From a marine bacterium B5-7 (lineage in GTDB: Bacteria; Pseudomonadota; Gammaproteobacteria; Arenicellales; CAJQKF01), in the NCBI GenBank assembly GCA_021604525.1, contig BQJD01000022.1, positions 1 to 60,689 of the forward strand: a DNA stretch of 60,689 nt. The letters run 5' to 3'. Below are positions 1 to 8,894 of the stretch, in pieces; position 1 is the first letter of the stretch, and every line of letters starts with the position of its first letter. The notes below the pieces were generated by a model that searched no databases, was not told the DNA's origin, and was given only the letters and a program-made list of their open reading frames with translations. The position numbers were made by a program, and so were the translations under genes.

Positions 1-1103
1 GCCTTCATAAACTTGCCGTAATACTTCTCGATCATCCGCACACTGGTCCCGGTGTTCTCTGCTACCACCTGGGCATTAACGCCGGCCAGAAGTGCCCGGC
101 TGATGTGTGTATGTCTCAAGGCGTAGAAAGTAGTATTCCTCGGCAATCTGGCCGATTTAACTACAGCTTTTATATGTCGTTGTTGATGTGATTTACCCCA
201 AGGTTCACCATTGGCCTTGATATGTAAATATGCGCCTGGGAGTTTGTCTTTCGCTAATTTCTTGAAGTGCTGCAATGCTGTATCACTCAAATAACAATCA
301 CGCGATCCTGTTTTTCCAGACAGTCTTAACGCACCTTGATGGGTATCGAGATCTTCAACCTTTGCAGTAATCAATTCTCCATACCGCGCACCACTCAACA
401 GCGCACTCTCTACCAGATCGCCAAATGGCCCCGCTGTGGCCTCTCTGAGCCGCTTGATCTGCTTGTCAGTCAGAATGACCTGCCTAGCTTGCCCAACATC
501 CTTATAGGCTTTGACGGTCCTCCAAGCTCGGTCTATGGCGACGATTTCATTTTGGTATGCGAGATTCAGCGCCGCCTTGAAATAAGACAGAAGGCGATTG
601 GCGCCATCCTTCGACTTGCGAACATCCTCGGGATCATCGGATACGCGCACCAACTGCTCGCGCCAGTCGGAAACTTGTTTTTTAGTGAGTTTCGTTAATG
701 GAATGTCACCAAGAAAGGGAATGACATGCTTTTCGAGCCGCAACCTAGCGTCACGCCCTGATGCAATGCTGTTATTGATTTCCCGATGTTTACAGTAATC
801 CTCAATAGCGTCCCTGACCGAGTACCCGGCTTTATGCTGGTGACCAATGGTGTCAAACCATTGCTGCGCCCTTCGCTTTGCTTCATCAAACTGATCAACC
901 GGGTCGACGCCCTCAAGCCGCAAGGACTGTGTGAGTTGCTTCGAGTCCGCGGTGCGCCACCTGGCAACCCATGTGCCGTCATATCGAGATTTTCTGTATC
1001 CAACATACCCACCTTTTATGACTCGCGCCCAATAGGGCTCACGCCTCGGAGAGAGTCGATCGCGGGCAGATTTTGATGTGATGCTGTTTTTGGATTGAGA
1101 CAC
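1..1103 (-). CDS. Tyrosine-type site-specific integrase (partial, runs off the left edge)
   Basis: Open reading frame on the minus strand that continues past base 1, so the C-terminus is missing. The visible 367 residues have an SAM-like N-terminal DNA-binding part and a tyrosine recombinase catalytic domain. I see the first catalytic Arg in ARYGEL (about residue 240), Lys in GKTGSR, the second Arg in YALRHTH (about 330, with Tyr in place of the box-II His, which is common in phage integrases) and the nucleophile region EKYYGKF (Tyr361/362). There is no ATG near the expected N-terminus. I place the start at the GTG at 1103, because MSQSKNSITSKSARDRL then begins like related integrases; another GTG lies at 1112. 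It lies next to a tRNA-Glu remnant and therefore belongs to an integrated element lying to the left. Confidence 0.9.
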   Translation of the reverse strand, partial: MSQSKNSITSKSARDRLSPRREPYWARVIKGGYVGYRKSRYDGTWVARWRTADSKQLTQSLRLEGVDPVDQFDEAKRRAQQWFDTIGHQHKAGYSVRDAIEDYCKHREINNSIASGRDARLRLEKHVIPFLGDIPLTKLTKKQVSDWREQLVRVSDDPEDVRKSKDGANRLLSYFKAALNLAYQNEIVAIDRAWRTVKAYKDVGQARQVILTDKQIKRLREATAGPFGDLVESALLSGARYGELITAKVEDLDTHQGALRLSGKTGSRDCYLSDTALQHFKKLAKDKLPGAYLHIKANGEPWGKSHQQRHIKAVVKSARLPRNTTFYALRHTHISRALLAGVNAQVVAENTGTSVRMIEKYYGKFMK

Positions 1104-1115
1104 CGGTAACACCTC

Positions 1116-1137
1116 GTACGGAAAAAGTACGGAAAAA
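1116..1137. repeat. Two tandem copies of an 11-bp repeat upstream of the integrase
   Basis: GTACGGAAAAA occurs twice head to tail (1116-1126 and 1127-1137), exactly, between the integrase start and the attachment site. A perfect 10-bp palindrome, CAGTGCACTG, follows at 1141-1150. Short direct repeats here are where integrases of this class have arm-type binding sites; the palindrome could bind a repressor or excisionase. Both roles are inferred from position. Confidence 0.5.
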
Positions 1138-1230
1138 TTGCAGTGCACTGGTGTGGATGTTACTGGACTCGCACATAATAAATCAATGGTTTATATGGTA
1201 CACACGAGTCCATAAACGTGCATATTTTGG

Positions 1231-1275
1231 CCTCTCACGCCGGTAACAGGGGTTCGAATCCCCTAGGGAGCGCCA
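1231..1275 (+). other. Attachment-site junction: 3' half of a tRNA-Glu gene
   Basis: This stretch reproduces the 3' half of tRNA-Glu: anticodon loop CTCTCAC (anticodon CTC), variable region GTAAC, T-arm AGGGG-TTCGAAT-CCCCT, acceptor strand AGGGAGC, discriminator G and CCA. No D-arm or 5' acceptor strand is present upstream, so it is not a complete gene. Elements that insert into the 3' end of a tRNA gene leave such a copy at the far end. The fragment points away from the integrase, so the integrated element should extend leftward, with the complete tRNA-Glu at its other end, outside this window. Confidence 0.8.
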
Positions 1276-1345
1276 GATTACAACGGCTTAGTGAATTACC
1301 CCGAACATCTGTCGAGAGTTATCAGAAATTTATCCCATGCAGATT

Positions 1346-1367
1346 AGTTTGGTTTCTCAACCAAACT
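1346..1367 (-). terminator. Stem-loop downstream of the metallo-hydrolase gene
   Basis: A perfect 9-bp inverted repeat (AGTTTGGTT / AACCAAACT) with a 4-base loop lies 15 bases after the stop codon of the leftward gene that ends at 1382. It lacks a clear T-run on either strand, so termination is likely but not certain. Confidence 0.4.
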
Positions 1368-1381
1368 ATTAAACACGAAAT

Positions 1382-2773
1382 CTAGAGCTCGATCTTGTGG
1401 CCTTTTCGTCCACGAATCACTTCGGCATGTAATTCACTCGTAAGTCGCTCAGAAAGAGCATCCATGGCACGTGGTTCACCATGGACCAAGGCAACCGGTG
1501 GTCTGTCAATGAATCCCGAGTACCAATCAATCAAACCTTGCTGATCTGCATGTGCTGATAGTCCGCCGATGGTATGGATCTGTGCGCGCACATCATATTC
1601 GCGTCCCATCAGACGAATCCTGGTTGCGCCATCAACTAACGCGCGACCTGTTGTGCCAAACGCCTGAAAACCGACAATCACAACGTGTGACTGTCTACGT
1701 TCGATATTATTGCGCAAGTGGTGACGGATACGACCACCGGTGCACATACCACTACCGGCAATGATGATCGCACCGGATGAAATCTGATTGATCGCCATGG
1801 ACTGCTCAGTCGTGTCGGTGAGATGCAAATTGTCAAGATTGAATAATGTACCGGTTTCTTGTTGCAAAATACCCGCTTGTTTATCGAATATATCTTCATT
1901 TTGTTGGTATATATTCGTGGCGTGAATTGCCATAGGGCTGTCGAGGAAAATCTGCCAGTTCCCAATACCCCAAGCATCGTAGTTTTTGGATAACAGGTAC
2001 AAGAGTTCCTGCGTTCGACCTACCGCAAAAGCTGGAATCAGAATATTGCCGCGTGCCGCGCGAGCATTGGTGAGTATCTTTCCGAGTTCATCCCATGTAC
2101 TTGACCATGGTCTGTGAAGACGATCGCCATAGGTACTTTCCATCAGCACCAGATCAGCCGAGCGCAGAGTGTGCGGATCGCGGAGAATCGGAGCACCCTT
2201 GTGACCGAGATCGCCACTGAAAACCAGTCGTCGAGACGTTCCATTCTCGGCTACAGTTAACTCGACAATTGCGGATCCGAGTATATGCCCGGCGTCATAA
2301 AGGCATATTTCAACGCCGGGCAATATTTCCATTCGCTGCTGGTAGTCCAGTAGTTCAAATAATGATTGAACCGCACGCGCATCGTCTCGAGTGTACAGTG
2401 GTTCAACAGGGGGGCCATTTCCCCTACTGATGCGTCGATTAATCCATTCGGCATCCTTCTCGTGAATATACGCCGAATCCTGCAACATGATGTCACACAA
2501 CTCTGCCGTAGCCCGATGAGTAAACACCTCACCGCGATAACCGCGTTGTACCAACAATGGCAATCGACCACTATGATCGATGTGTGCATGAGACAGGACG
2601 ACGACGTCGATGTCTTCGATAGCGAAAGGGAATGGATCACGATTTTGCCGCTCGTTAACATCACCACCTTGAAAGAGGCCACACTCAAGTAAGATGTTAC
2701 CTCTTGCGGTTCGTAGCAGATGGCATGAACCAGTGACTTGCGACGTCGCACCGTGAAACTCCAGTGTAGCCAT
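1382..2773 (-). CDS. MBL-fold, beta-CASP metallo-hydrolase (RNA-processing type)
   Basis: Predicted cytoplasmic zinc-dependent hydrolase of the metallo-beta-lactamase/beta-CASP family (463 residues, normal length). The zinc motif HAHIDH is at residues 62-67. Further metal-ligand and beta-CASP motifs follow: DAGHILGSA, SGDLGHKG, ESTYGDR, then PAFAVGRTQE, GSGMCTGGR, and the C-terminal GGLSAHADQ and VHGEP motifs of the RNA-specificity region. Members cleave or trim RNA, in bacteria and archaea; the substrate here is unknown. The ATG at 2773 is the only sensible start. It is the first core chromosomal gene right of the attachment site and is followed by a stem-loop. Confidence 0.88.
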   Translation of the reverse strand: MATLEFHGATSQVTGSCHLLRTARGNILLECGLFQGGDVNERQNRDPFPFAIEDIDVVVLSHAHIDHSGRLPLLVQRGYRGEVFTHRATAELCDIMLQDSAYIHEKDAEWINRRISRGNGPPVEPLYTRDDARAVQSLFELLDYQQRMEILPGVEICLYDAGHILGSAIVELTVAENGTSRRLVFSGDLGHKGAPILRDPHTLRSADLVLMESTYGDRLHRPWSSTWDELGKILTNARAARGNILIPAFAVGRTQELLYLLSKNYDAWGIGNWQIFLDSPMAIHATNIYQQNEDIFDKQAGILQQETGTLFNLDNLHLTDTTEQSMAINQISSGAIIIAGSGMCTGGRIRHHLRNNIERRQSHVVIVGFQAFGTTGRALVDGATRIRLMGREYDVRAQIHTIGGLSAHADQQGLIDWYSGFIDRPPVALVHGEPRAMDALSERLTSELHAEVIRGRKGHKIEL

Positions 2774-2828
2774 ATAATATTGATGGCTTCAGGTAAGACC
2801 GCGTGCCAAGCCAATCATATGTAATTAT

Positions 2829-3245
2829 CTACCCCGGATTACCAAGCTTCGCATCCATATCTGCTTTGAGATTTTTCAACCAACCAACGGGCACACCGGG
2901 TACGGGATTATCAACTTGGGGTCCATCGTATTTGGCATCCGAATACAACACAGCGTGATTACCTTCTATCTTGATCGTAACAGTGGCATCGTAATACCGA
3001 TGAACCAGATTACCGACTATCTCGTTATCTGATTGAGAAGTAATCGACCATTCACGACCGAGCAACGCAGCCTCCGCCGCATCGATTACCACGGAATTAT
3101 CAGTTCCGGCTGGAATGGCGACAGTAAATGGCTTCTGGTTGTATTGTTGGGCAGTAAGATCACCATATCTGCCACCACCACAAGCTACGAGAAACAAGCT
3201 CAAGAAGCCGACGAAAAGTACTGTCCTGATAAAATTCCTGTCCAT
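2829..3245 (-). CDS. Small conserved lipoprotein of unknown function
   Basis: 138 residues with a short charged N-terminus, a hydrophobic segment and a lipobox LVAC near residues 19-22 followed by GGG, so it should be an acylated membrane-anchored lipoprotein. The remaining domain carries a pattern (REWSI, EIVGNL, HRYYDATV, YSDAKYDG, GWLKNL) that I recognise from small proteobacterial lipoproteins without a known role. It lies about 130 bases past the last gene of the aryl polyene cluster on the same strand. Such clusters usually include a DUF3261 lipoprotein, but this protein is shorter and does not look like that family, so I do not count it as part of the cluster. Confidence 0.75.
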   Translation of the reverse strand: MDRNFIRTVLFVGFLSLFLVACGGGRYGDLTAQQYNQKPFTVAIPAGTDNSVVIDAAEAALLGREWSITSQSDNEIVGNLVHRYYDATVTIKIEGNHAVLYSDAKYDGPQVDNPVPGVPVGWLKNLKADMDAKLGNPG

Positions 3246-3374
3246 TTAATTACTCCCATTTTAATCATGTTTTAATAAGTTGTTAAAAACTCTAACGTAT
3301 CTGCTTTCACTTGGTAAAGCACTTATTCTTAACTTACATTGTCATCAATCACATAAACCCTAAATACGATAAAT

Positions 3375-4601
3375 TTATGCAGCGTCGTCTTTCGCTGCAA
3401 CCATCCGGCTCAAGGTCCGCAAACGCTTAAGATTACCGTACACCAGTGGATTCTTGTCATCCCACACATATCCGGCAAGTATTGAACTGATGTATTTCCT
3501 GTATTGATCGTCTTTATTCTCCGAATAGATCAATCGTGGCAGCGTGCCTTCATACCATGCCTTGACAAAGGCATGGAATACATTTACTCCACTACGCATG
3601 GGCTTCTCATATTCATCCAGCCAGTTGACCACACTATCCTTGAGTTCACGAACCACGAGAGGCACGGCAGTGATAGCCGATCGACAGGCAATCGCCACTC
3701 CGGATGAAAAAATCGGATCGACAAATTCTGCAGCATTTCCCAGCATGACGAACTTGTCACCGAAGAGCGACTTCACGTTACATGAATAGCCAGTTATATT
3801 TTGTATTTCCGTCAATGGTTGGGAATTTTTTAGCCAACGATCAAGCACATCAACCTTACATATATGCTCTGCGAACACTGTCTCGAAACATCCATCTATT
3901 GCTTCGATGGTATCGCCGACCAGACCTATTGAAGCTGACTGGTCAGCAAAAGGGATAAACCATAACCAAAACGAATGATCTGTCGAACCCTGAGCAATTG
4001 TTATTTTATTCGGATCGAAATCATTGCACGTAATGTTATGTCTGATATGACGGAATATTGCGCTTCGTGGCGGCTGATCACTGGGATATTCCATATCTGC
4101 CAATTTTGACATTACTCGACCAAATCCACTGGCATCCATCACAAAACGACAGTTAACGCTAAACTCTTCGTTCGAGTCTCGGCAGCCCAATACGACTGCG
4201 TCATCAAGTCGATTCCAACTTATAACCCGCGTTCCATAGACTATTCGTGCGCCTGCCTTCTCCGCTTCTTGAGCAAGGATCAAATCGAAATCGGCGCGCT
4301 TTACCTCGTAAGAGTGAAAGGGACCAGCCGCACTTTTCTCCTCAAAAAGAAACGTTTCACCCTGAGTTCCACAAACAAAGTGAGCACCATCCTTATACTG
4401 GAAGCCTGCTTGCTCTACAGCATTGAACATACCAGCGATCTGTAAACATTCCGTAACCTGAGGAAGTAAACTCTCGCCAATTGAAAAGCGTGGGAACCGT
4501 GACGCCTCTATAACGATTACATTGAGGCCCTGGTCGGCCAGCATTTTGGCAGAGACGGACCCAGCAGGCCCTGCACCGATAACGGCAACATCACATTCCA
4601 T
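3375..4601 (-). CDS. FAD-dependent oxidoreductase of the aryl polyene cluster (halogenase/geranylgeranyl-reductase-like fold)
   Basis: 408-residue flavoprotein. The Rossmann motif GAGPAG is at residues 9-14, followed by the loop RFSIGESLLP typical of the tryptophan-halogenase-like monooxygenase/reductase group, and later GNAAEFVDPIFSSG, which contributes to FAD binding. Clusters of this type regularly carry such an enzyme; its reaction on the polyene is not settled. I chose the ATG at 4601 because MECDVAVIGAGPAG fits family N-termini and AAGGA lies upstream; an ATG at 4613 is also possible, and a frame open to 4721 would overlap the exporter gene by far more. It overlaps the upstream MMPL gene by 11 bases and is the last gene of the cluster. 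Confidence 0.85.
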   Translation of the reverse strand: MECDVAVIGAGPAGSVSAKMLADQGLNVIVIEASRFPRFSIGESLLPQVTECLQIAGMFNAVEQAGFQYKDGAHFVCGTQGETFLFEEKSAAGPFHSYEVKRADFDLILAQEAEKAGARIVYGTRVISWNRLDDAVVLGCRDSNEEFSVNCRFVMDASGFGRVMSKLADMEYPSDQPPRSAIFRHIRHNITCNDFDPNKITIAQGSTDHSFWLWFIPFADQSASIGLVGDTIEAIDGCFETVFAEHICKVDVLDRWLKNSQPLTEIQNITGYSCNVKSLFGDKFVMLGNAAEFVDPIFSSGVAIACRSAITAVPLVVRELKDSVVNWLDEYEKPMRSGVNVFHAFVKAWYEGTLPRLIYSENKDDQYRKYISSILAGYVWDDKNPLVYGNLKRLRTLSRMVAAKDDAA

Positions 4602-6969
4602 AAGAATCTTCATCCTTTTGTTCTGCCGAAGACGGACTTGATCCTGGCTTGGCAATGATAGATTGAATGATAAAAACAAGAAAAAGCATAATAGGTAGTC
4701 CAACAACGATCGGCGTGGCAAGCATCTTCACTGCAGGTGTTATGCTAAAAAGAAGCATCCCGAATGCAAGCAAAGTAGTTGCGGCAGATAATATAAATGC
4801 GACCCAGATATATTTTCTGTGATCCTGCGACTCCAGTACAAATACAAGATAGTCAACAGACAAGCCAAGCAACACAAACAATCCTCCGGTACCAAATAAA
4901 GTCAACGGAAAACCAAGACTTCGAGGAATTGTAATAGCACCGAGCACTACCAGCGTAAGTGCGAGACCGGCAAGAATACCGCGTGAACGGTAACGCAGTA
5001 AAAACACAAGCGCCACAATTAGTAGTGCGGCCTGCAGTGCAGTACGCATGGAACGATGCGTACTCGACAACACTTTTCCCAATGACCCAATAGAGTCAAT
5101 CAGGCGACAACCTGCTTGTTCGTTACACCATTTACCAAGAGCCAGCCAATCTACATCGTGGGACAAGAATACTGCAGACCATACAGGGTAGTTATCGTGT
5201 TGGGAAATATCGAACGGCGGTAGTAGTGCTTCATATTCAGCGGGCAAATCTTCCGGATCCATATCGGTACCACTTCGACTATCGGAGATCGTAACGCCTT
5301 CGCTTTGCAGGATTTTCAGGTCCACGCTGCTCAAGGATGCGTAGGCTGACGCTATCAGTTGCCAATTTTGATGTTGACGCTGATGGGAAGGCACAAGGCT
5401 CGATAGTCCGTATGACTTGACTCCGAACTTGTCTTGCAGATCATCGACCAACTTCTCTTGGCGACGCAGCAATTGGTTAACATTATCTGCATCAACAACC
5501 AGGGAATACCGATGACCTGATATATCGAGACGTTGTTGAATTCTCATATCCCTGGCAGCAAGTACGTCATCGACATGGTGCAACGATGCGGGATTATCGT
5601 CTACGAAAATTTGCGCACTGTAAGTATTGTTAAAGATGATGAGAACAATGATCGAGAGTGCAAAAATTATTGAAATGGTTGTCCGCGTCATCAATAACAT
5701 CGGTCGATTCTCAAGCAACCTTATGACGCGACTATTGGCAATTCGACCGATGTGGTTTTCGTCGATTTTCTCTGGAATTATGCTCCCAAGACATACAACC
5801 CCGGCAAATATGGTCAATAACCCGACTATGAGGACAACTGCTACTTGCTGAAGCACGGCCACTTTAACCAGGCCAAGCGCAGCATAACCCAGTGTGGTAC
5901 TCAAGCATCCCCAACTTAGTGCACGAATCATATAGGGCGAGAGACCCTCATCCATTTTAACTGCATAAACACGTGATCTCTTATGAACCTCGCTATGAAT
6001 CAGATAGTCGGCGCCAACTCCGATGACGGGTATCGCCATCAATAACGCGATGACATGGAGCTCTGAAAACAGGTAATCAGCAACCGCAAATCCACACAGC
6101 AAAGCAATAGATATAATGGCAAGAGTTTTCAATACAGGCACCAGAGACCTGAACGCAACGAGGAGTAATGCGAGTATCAATATTGCACTGACGGAACCGA
6201 AAATGCCTGACTCGAACCGCGCTTGTTGTTTACTTGCTGAGGCGTGGAATAGAACGCTGCTTGCGGTTGCTACGACGTTATAGTCATTCTGGATACGATC
6301 AAATATTGCATAAAGGTCAGTACTCAGACGATCGCTCTTGTCACTACCAAGTGATTGTTCTTCAAGATCAGCGAAAATAATGATTGCCGGAGTTGAGTCG
6401 CTATCATCTGCAATCCAGTAAAAGAATCCATCACTTTCAATATTGCCTCGTGAGCCAAATACTTCCTGCAAGAATCGACCCAGCGTACCAAGTGGATCGT
6501 TGGATAGTGTAAGCGGTCTCACAAAAGGATCATCATTCATCCAGTGATCGACAGCAGTCACCGGATCCTCAGTCAATTGGAGACGATCATCTTTTGAGAC
6601 CAGGGAGTTCCGATAAGGAATCAGGCTGGATGCCAGCTCGCGAAATCGGTCAACATCCGGACGGGAATCAATATGTTCAATTCCCGGGGTCAGATCCAGT
6701 TGATTCTGTAACTCTATGGCTGCATCTGTCAAATTATCGACATTCATACCTTCGAGCATGATAATCAAGCGACTACTTGCTTGATTGAGTAAGTAGTCAT
6801 ACATTTTTGCCGACACATCATCCATGTCGCTTACGGGAAGTAACTGGGTAACATCCGTTTGCAATGGATAACCGCGCTCAACCCAATCTCTTAACTGGAG
6901 CAAGGACAACGTCAAAAATATGAGCATGCATAACGTGAGCAACCAACTCAGTGCCTTCTTATGCATCAT
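4591..6969 (-). CDS. MMPL/RND-type inner-membrane exporter of the aryl polyene cluster
   Basis: 792 residues with the layout of RND/MMPL transporters: an N-terminal transmembrane helix, a large periplasmic loop (about 40-260), a block of hydrophobic helices (about 260-440), a second periplasmic loop and a final block of helices. MMPL proteins of this length occur in aryl polyene clusters and are thought to move the lipid-linked polyene out of the inner membrane, working with LolA-like carriers. It sits between the LolA-like gene, which it overlaps by 11 bases, and the flavoprotein gene, so translation is probably coupled. The first two codons are both ATG; I use 6969. Confidence 0.9.
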   Translation of the reverse strand: MMHKKALSWLLTLCMLIFLTLSLLQLRDWVERGYPLQTDVTQLLPVSDMDDVSAKMYDYLLNQASSRLIIMLEGMNVDNLTDAAIELQNQLDLTPGIEHIDSRPDVDRFRELASSLIPYRNSLVSKDDRLQLTEDPVTAVDHWMNDDPFVRPLTLSNDPLGTLGRFLQEVFGSRGNIESDGFFYWIADDSDSTPAIIIFADLEEQSLGSDKSDRLSTDLYAIFDRIQNDYNVVATASSVLFHASASKQQARFESGIFGSVSAILILALLLVAFRSLVPVLKTLAIISIALLCGFAVADYLFSELHVIALLMAIPVIGVGADYLIHSEVHKRSRVYAVKMDEGLSPYMIRALSWGCLSTTLGYAALGLVKVAVLQQVAVVLIVGLLTIFAGVVCLGSIIPEKIDENHIGRIANSRVIRLLENRPMLLMTRTTISIIFALSIIVLIIFNNTYSAQIFVDDNPASLHHVDDVLAARDMRIQQRLDISGHRYSLVVDADNVNQLLRRQEKLVDDLQDKFGVKSYGLSSLVPSHQRQHQNWQLIASAYASLSSVDLKILQSEGVTISDSRSGTDMDPEDLPAEYEALLPPFDISQHDNYPVWSAVFLSHDVDWLALGKWCNEQAGCRLIDSIGSLGKVLSSTHRSMRTALQAALLIVALVFLLRYRSRGILAGLALTLVVLGAITIPRSLGFPLTLFGTGGLFVLLGLSVDYLVFVLESQDHRKYIWVAFILSAATTLLAFGMLLFSITPAVKMLATPIVVGLPIMLFLVFIIQSIIAKPGSSPSSAEQKDEDSYGM

Positions 6970-7540
6970 GGCTTAATGACAGTTCCATTATTCGTCCGTC
7001 AGGAAGCTCCATTGTCACCTCATCGACCAGCCGCTCACCCTTGAGAACGACTCTGCCTGCTTGATTCTCCCAACCTTTTCTTGCGATTAACGTGAAATAA
7101 AAACCGTTGTCCGTTCTTGCCTGTTCCACGGTGTAGTATCTATTGAGCACTTTTCGATCTAAAGACACCATTGCCATTACGAGACGACCTACTGTTCGCC
7201 TTTTCAGATGACGCATGCCACCCAGATCACCACTGACTTCGATTTCACCATTACTTTGTACAATCAATTTTCCATGGTTTGGATCCTGTATTTCCCAAAC
7301 CAGGCCACTTTGTGGTGAGTACTCATAACGCCCCTTGTATTGACGAATCTGCTGGCTGTGACGTGAGCTTAATGTTTGCACAAAGCTCCCGTGCATGTCC
7401 GTTCGTGAGCGATAGTTTGCAACGATTTCATCAAGAATATCACCGCGCACAATGCCCGGATGCGCGATAGAAAAGATAATGACAAAGCAATACACAAGCC
7501 GTGTCGGGAAATACCCTTGAGTCCACAATATCCGGCTCAT
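6959..7540 (-). CDS. LolA-like periplasmic carrier protein of the aryl polyene cluster
   Basis: 193 residues with an N-terminal signal sequence (hydrophobic residues about 13-31) and a beta-rich domain of the outer-membrane lipoprotein carrier family: SFVQTLSSR, KGRYEYSPQSGLVWEI and a C-terminal MELPDGR-type strand. LolA homologues in these clusters are expected to carry the hydrophobic product across the periplasm after the MMPL exporter. The start codon overlaps the thioesterase stop (ATGA, 4 bases). It is not the housekeeping LolA, since it lies inside the cluster and lacks an ftsK or rarA neighbour. Confidence 0.85.
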   Translation of the reverse strand: MSRILWTQGYFPTRLVYCFVIIFSIAHPGIVRGDILDEIVANYRSRTDMHGSFVQTLSSRHSQQIRQYKGRYEYSPQSGLVWEIQDPNHGKLIVQSNGEIEVSGDLGGMRHLKRRTVGRLVMAMVSLDRKVLNRYYTVEQARTDNGFYFTLIARKGWENQAGRVVLKGERLVDEVTMELPDGRIMELSLSHDA

Positions 7541-7953
7541 AAGTATCCTGACTGCTTGAGTTGCTGCTCTAATATCGCTGGACTTCCAAGACAGGTTTCT
7601 GAAGTTTCCATGTTAACTGCAACTTGAGTTGAAGACGCTTTACACAAACCATGCCCTGTAACGATATCCATGATTTCGTAATTTATGACGAGTCTGTATT
7701 CCCACTCTGTCATTCTTGCAATGACATTCAGTGATTGACCAAATATCGCCGGTCGAGCATAGCGTAGTGATAGTTTGATTACAGGCCACGCATATCCGGA
7801 TTGTTTCATTGCCGCATAGCCGTAGTTAATATTATCAAGCAAAACGCAACGTGCCCGTTCCAGATACTTGACATAATGACCGTGCCAGACCACGTTCATA
7901 CTATCAACATCGTAGAACGGAACAGCAATTTCACATTGTGCCTGCGGTAACAT
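7537..7953 (-). CDS. Hotdog-fold acyl thioesterase (4HBT family)
   Basis: 138-residue single-domain hotdog protein. The 4HBT signature is clear: FYDVDSMNVVWHGHYVKYLE, with catalytic Asp17 and the WHGHY helix start. Such enzymes hydrolyse acyl-CoA or acyl-ACP thioesters; in aryl polyene clusters a thioesterase of this type probably frees stalled or finished chains. The longer frame to 7992 would overlap the acyltransferase gene; the ATG at 7953 shares bases with that gene's stop (TAATG), the usual sign of translational coupling. Confidence 0.9.
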   Translation of the reverse strand: MLPQAQCEIAVPFYDVDSMNVVWHGHYVKYLERARCVLLDNINYGYAAMKQSGYAWPVIKLSLRYARPAIFGQSLNVIARMTEWEYRLVINYEIMDIVTGHGLCKASSTQVAVNMETSETCLGSPAILEQQLKQSGYL

Positions 7954-8894
7954 TAATTTTCTCCTTGCCAATACTTGTAGAAGTTGTACCACTGCTCGGG
8001 ATACTCAACAACAACCTCCTCCATGAAGTGAGCATACGACTGCACGATCTCCTGCAAATTTTTATTACGTGATCGTCGATCTCCAAACCCAAGACCATCA
8101 CTTAAACGACGAGTGATTACCCGATATTTCTCTTTTTCACGACAAATAAATACGGCAACTACAGGACACTTTAATACATGAGCCATAATCCATGGTCCTG
8201 TAGGCAAATGGATCTGTCCATCTAAAAATCTGATATCGACTGCTGCGTTTCTCTTGCCTCCAATCCGGTCAACCGGAATAACCACGACATCTCCATCATC
8301 CATGGCCTGATATAGCTGCATCGCTGAATCGATGCCGAAGTTATCGGTATCATAAAAGAACAGTCGATCATTTTGCATAGCTGCAAAGCGTTCGCTATTG
8401 AATCGACGTGTCCCGAAATGATCAATCAGTATGTGATACGTTCTGTCGGTCTTTGAAACACCCGCCGTCATCGCCAGATCGAAATTACCAAGATGTGATA
8501 CAACCAGAACCGCACCACGGTTAGAGGGCAAGTCTTTAAGAAGTTTATCGACTTCATTTACATCCTGCAGTGCTATCGGCTCATAATCACCACACCATGC
8601 TGCATATTTTTCTGCCATGGACAGCGCGAATGAATATATATGCCGATATGAACTTAACCACCCCTTGTTCAAGGCACATTTGAGATTGTGTTTTGCACAG
8701 TATCGATTGAGATGATCCAGATAGTCGAACGAAGCGTTGCGTGCAATCCGATGAGTTACGAGGTAGTACAGGGCAACGGGAATAAGTACAACTCGCAGCA
8801 CTGTCAATCCGCCAACCTTCAACACAACCTGCAGGATCGACACACCCATGTGAGATCCTCGTTCTGGAATATCCCGCCACTTTGCCGTTGTCAT
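7953..8894 (-). CDS. LpxL/HtrB-like lysophospholipid acyltransferase
   Basis: 313 residues. A hydrophobic N-terminal segment (about 17-45) should anchor it in the inner membrane. The HX4D acyltransferase motif appears as HLGNFD near residue 145, followed by IPVDR and the motif block LPTGPWIMAH typical of lipid A late acyltransferases. In aryl polyene clusters this activity is usually in one polypeptide with a glycosyltransferase; here the two are adjacent separate genes, and the ATG follows the stop of the glycosyltransferase gene directly. It probably links the polyene or a fatty acid to a lipid carrier. Confidence 0.87.
   Translation of the reverse strand: MTTAKWRDIPERGSHMGVSILQVVLKVGGLTVLRVVLIPVALYYLVTHRIARNASFDYLDHLNRYCAKHNLKCALNKGWLSSYRHIYSFALSMAEKYAAWCGDYEPIALQDVNEVDKLLKDLPSNRGAVLVVSHLGNFDLAMTAGVSKTDRTYHILIDHFGTRRFNSERFAAMQNDRLFFYDTDNFGIDSAMQLYQAMDDGDVVVIPVDRIGGKRNAAVDIRFLDGQIHLPTGPWIMAHVLKCPVVAVFICREKEKYRVITRRLSDGLGFGDRRSRNKNLQEIVQSYAHFMEEVVVEYPEQWYNFYKYWQGEN

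Noticed and set aside
336-1076. Several plus-strand frames over the left edge
   Set aside because: They lie opposite the integrase, whose full motif set is on the minus strand.
1231-1275. A complete tRNA gene
   Set aside because: Only the 3' half is present; no D-arm or 5' acceptor strand can be paired.
2257-2814. A 185-residue minus-strand frame inside the metallo-hydrolase gene
   Set aside because: It overlaps a gene with intact zinc motifs and has no recognisable protein features.
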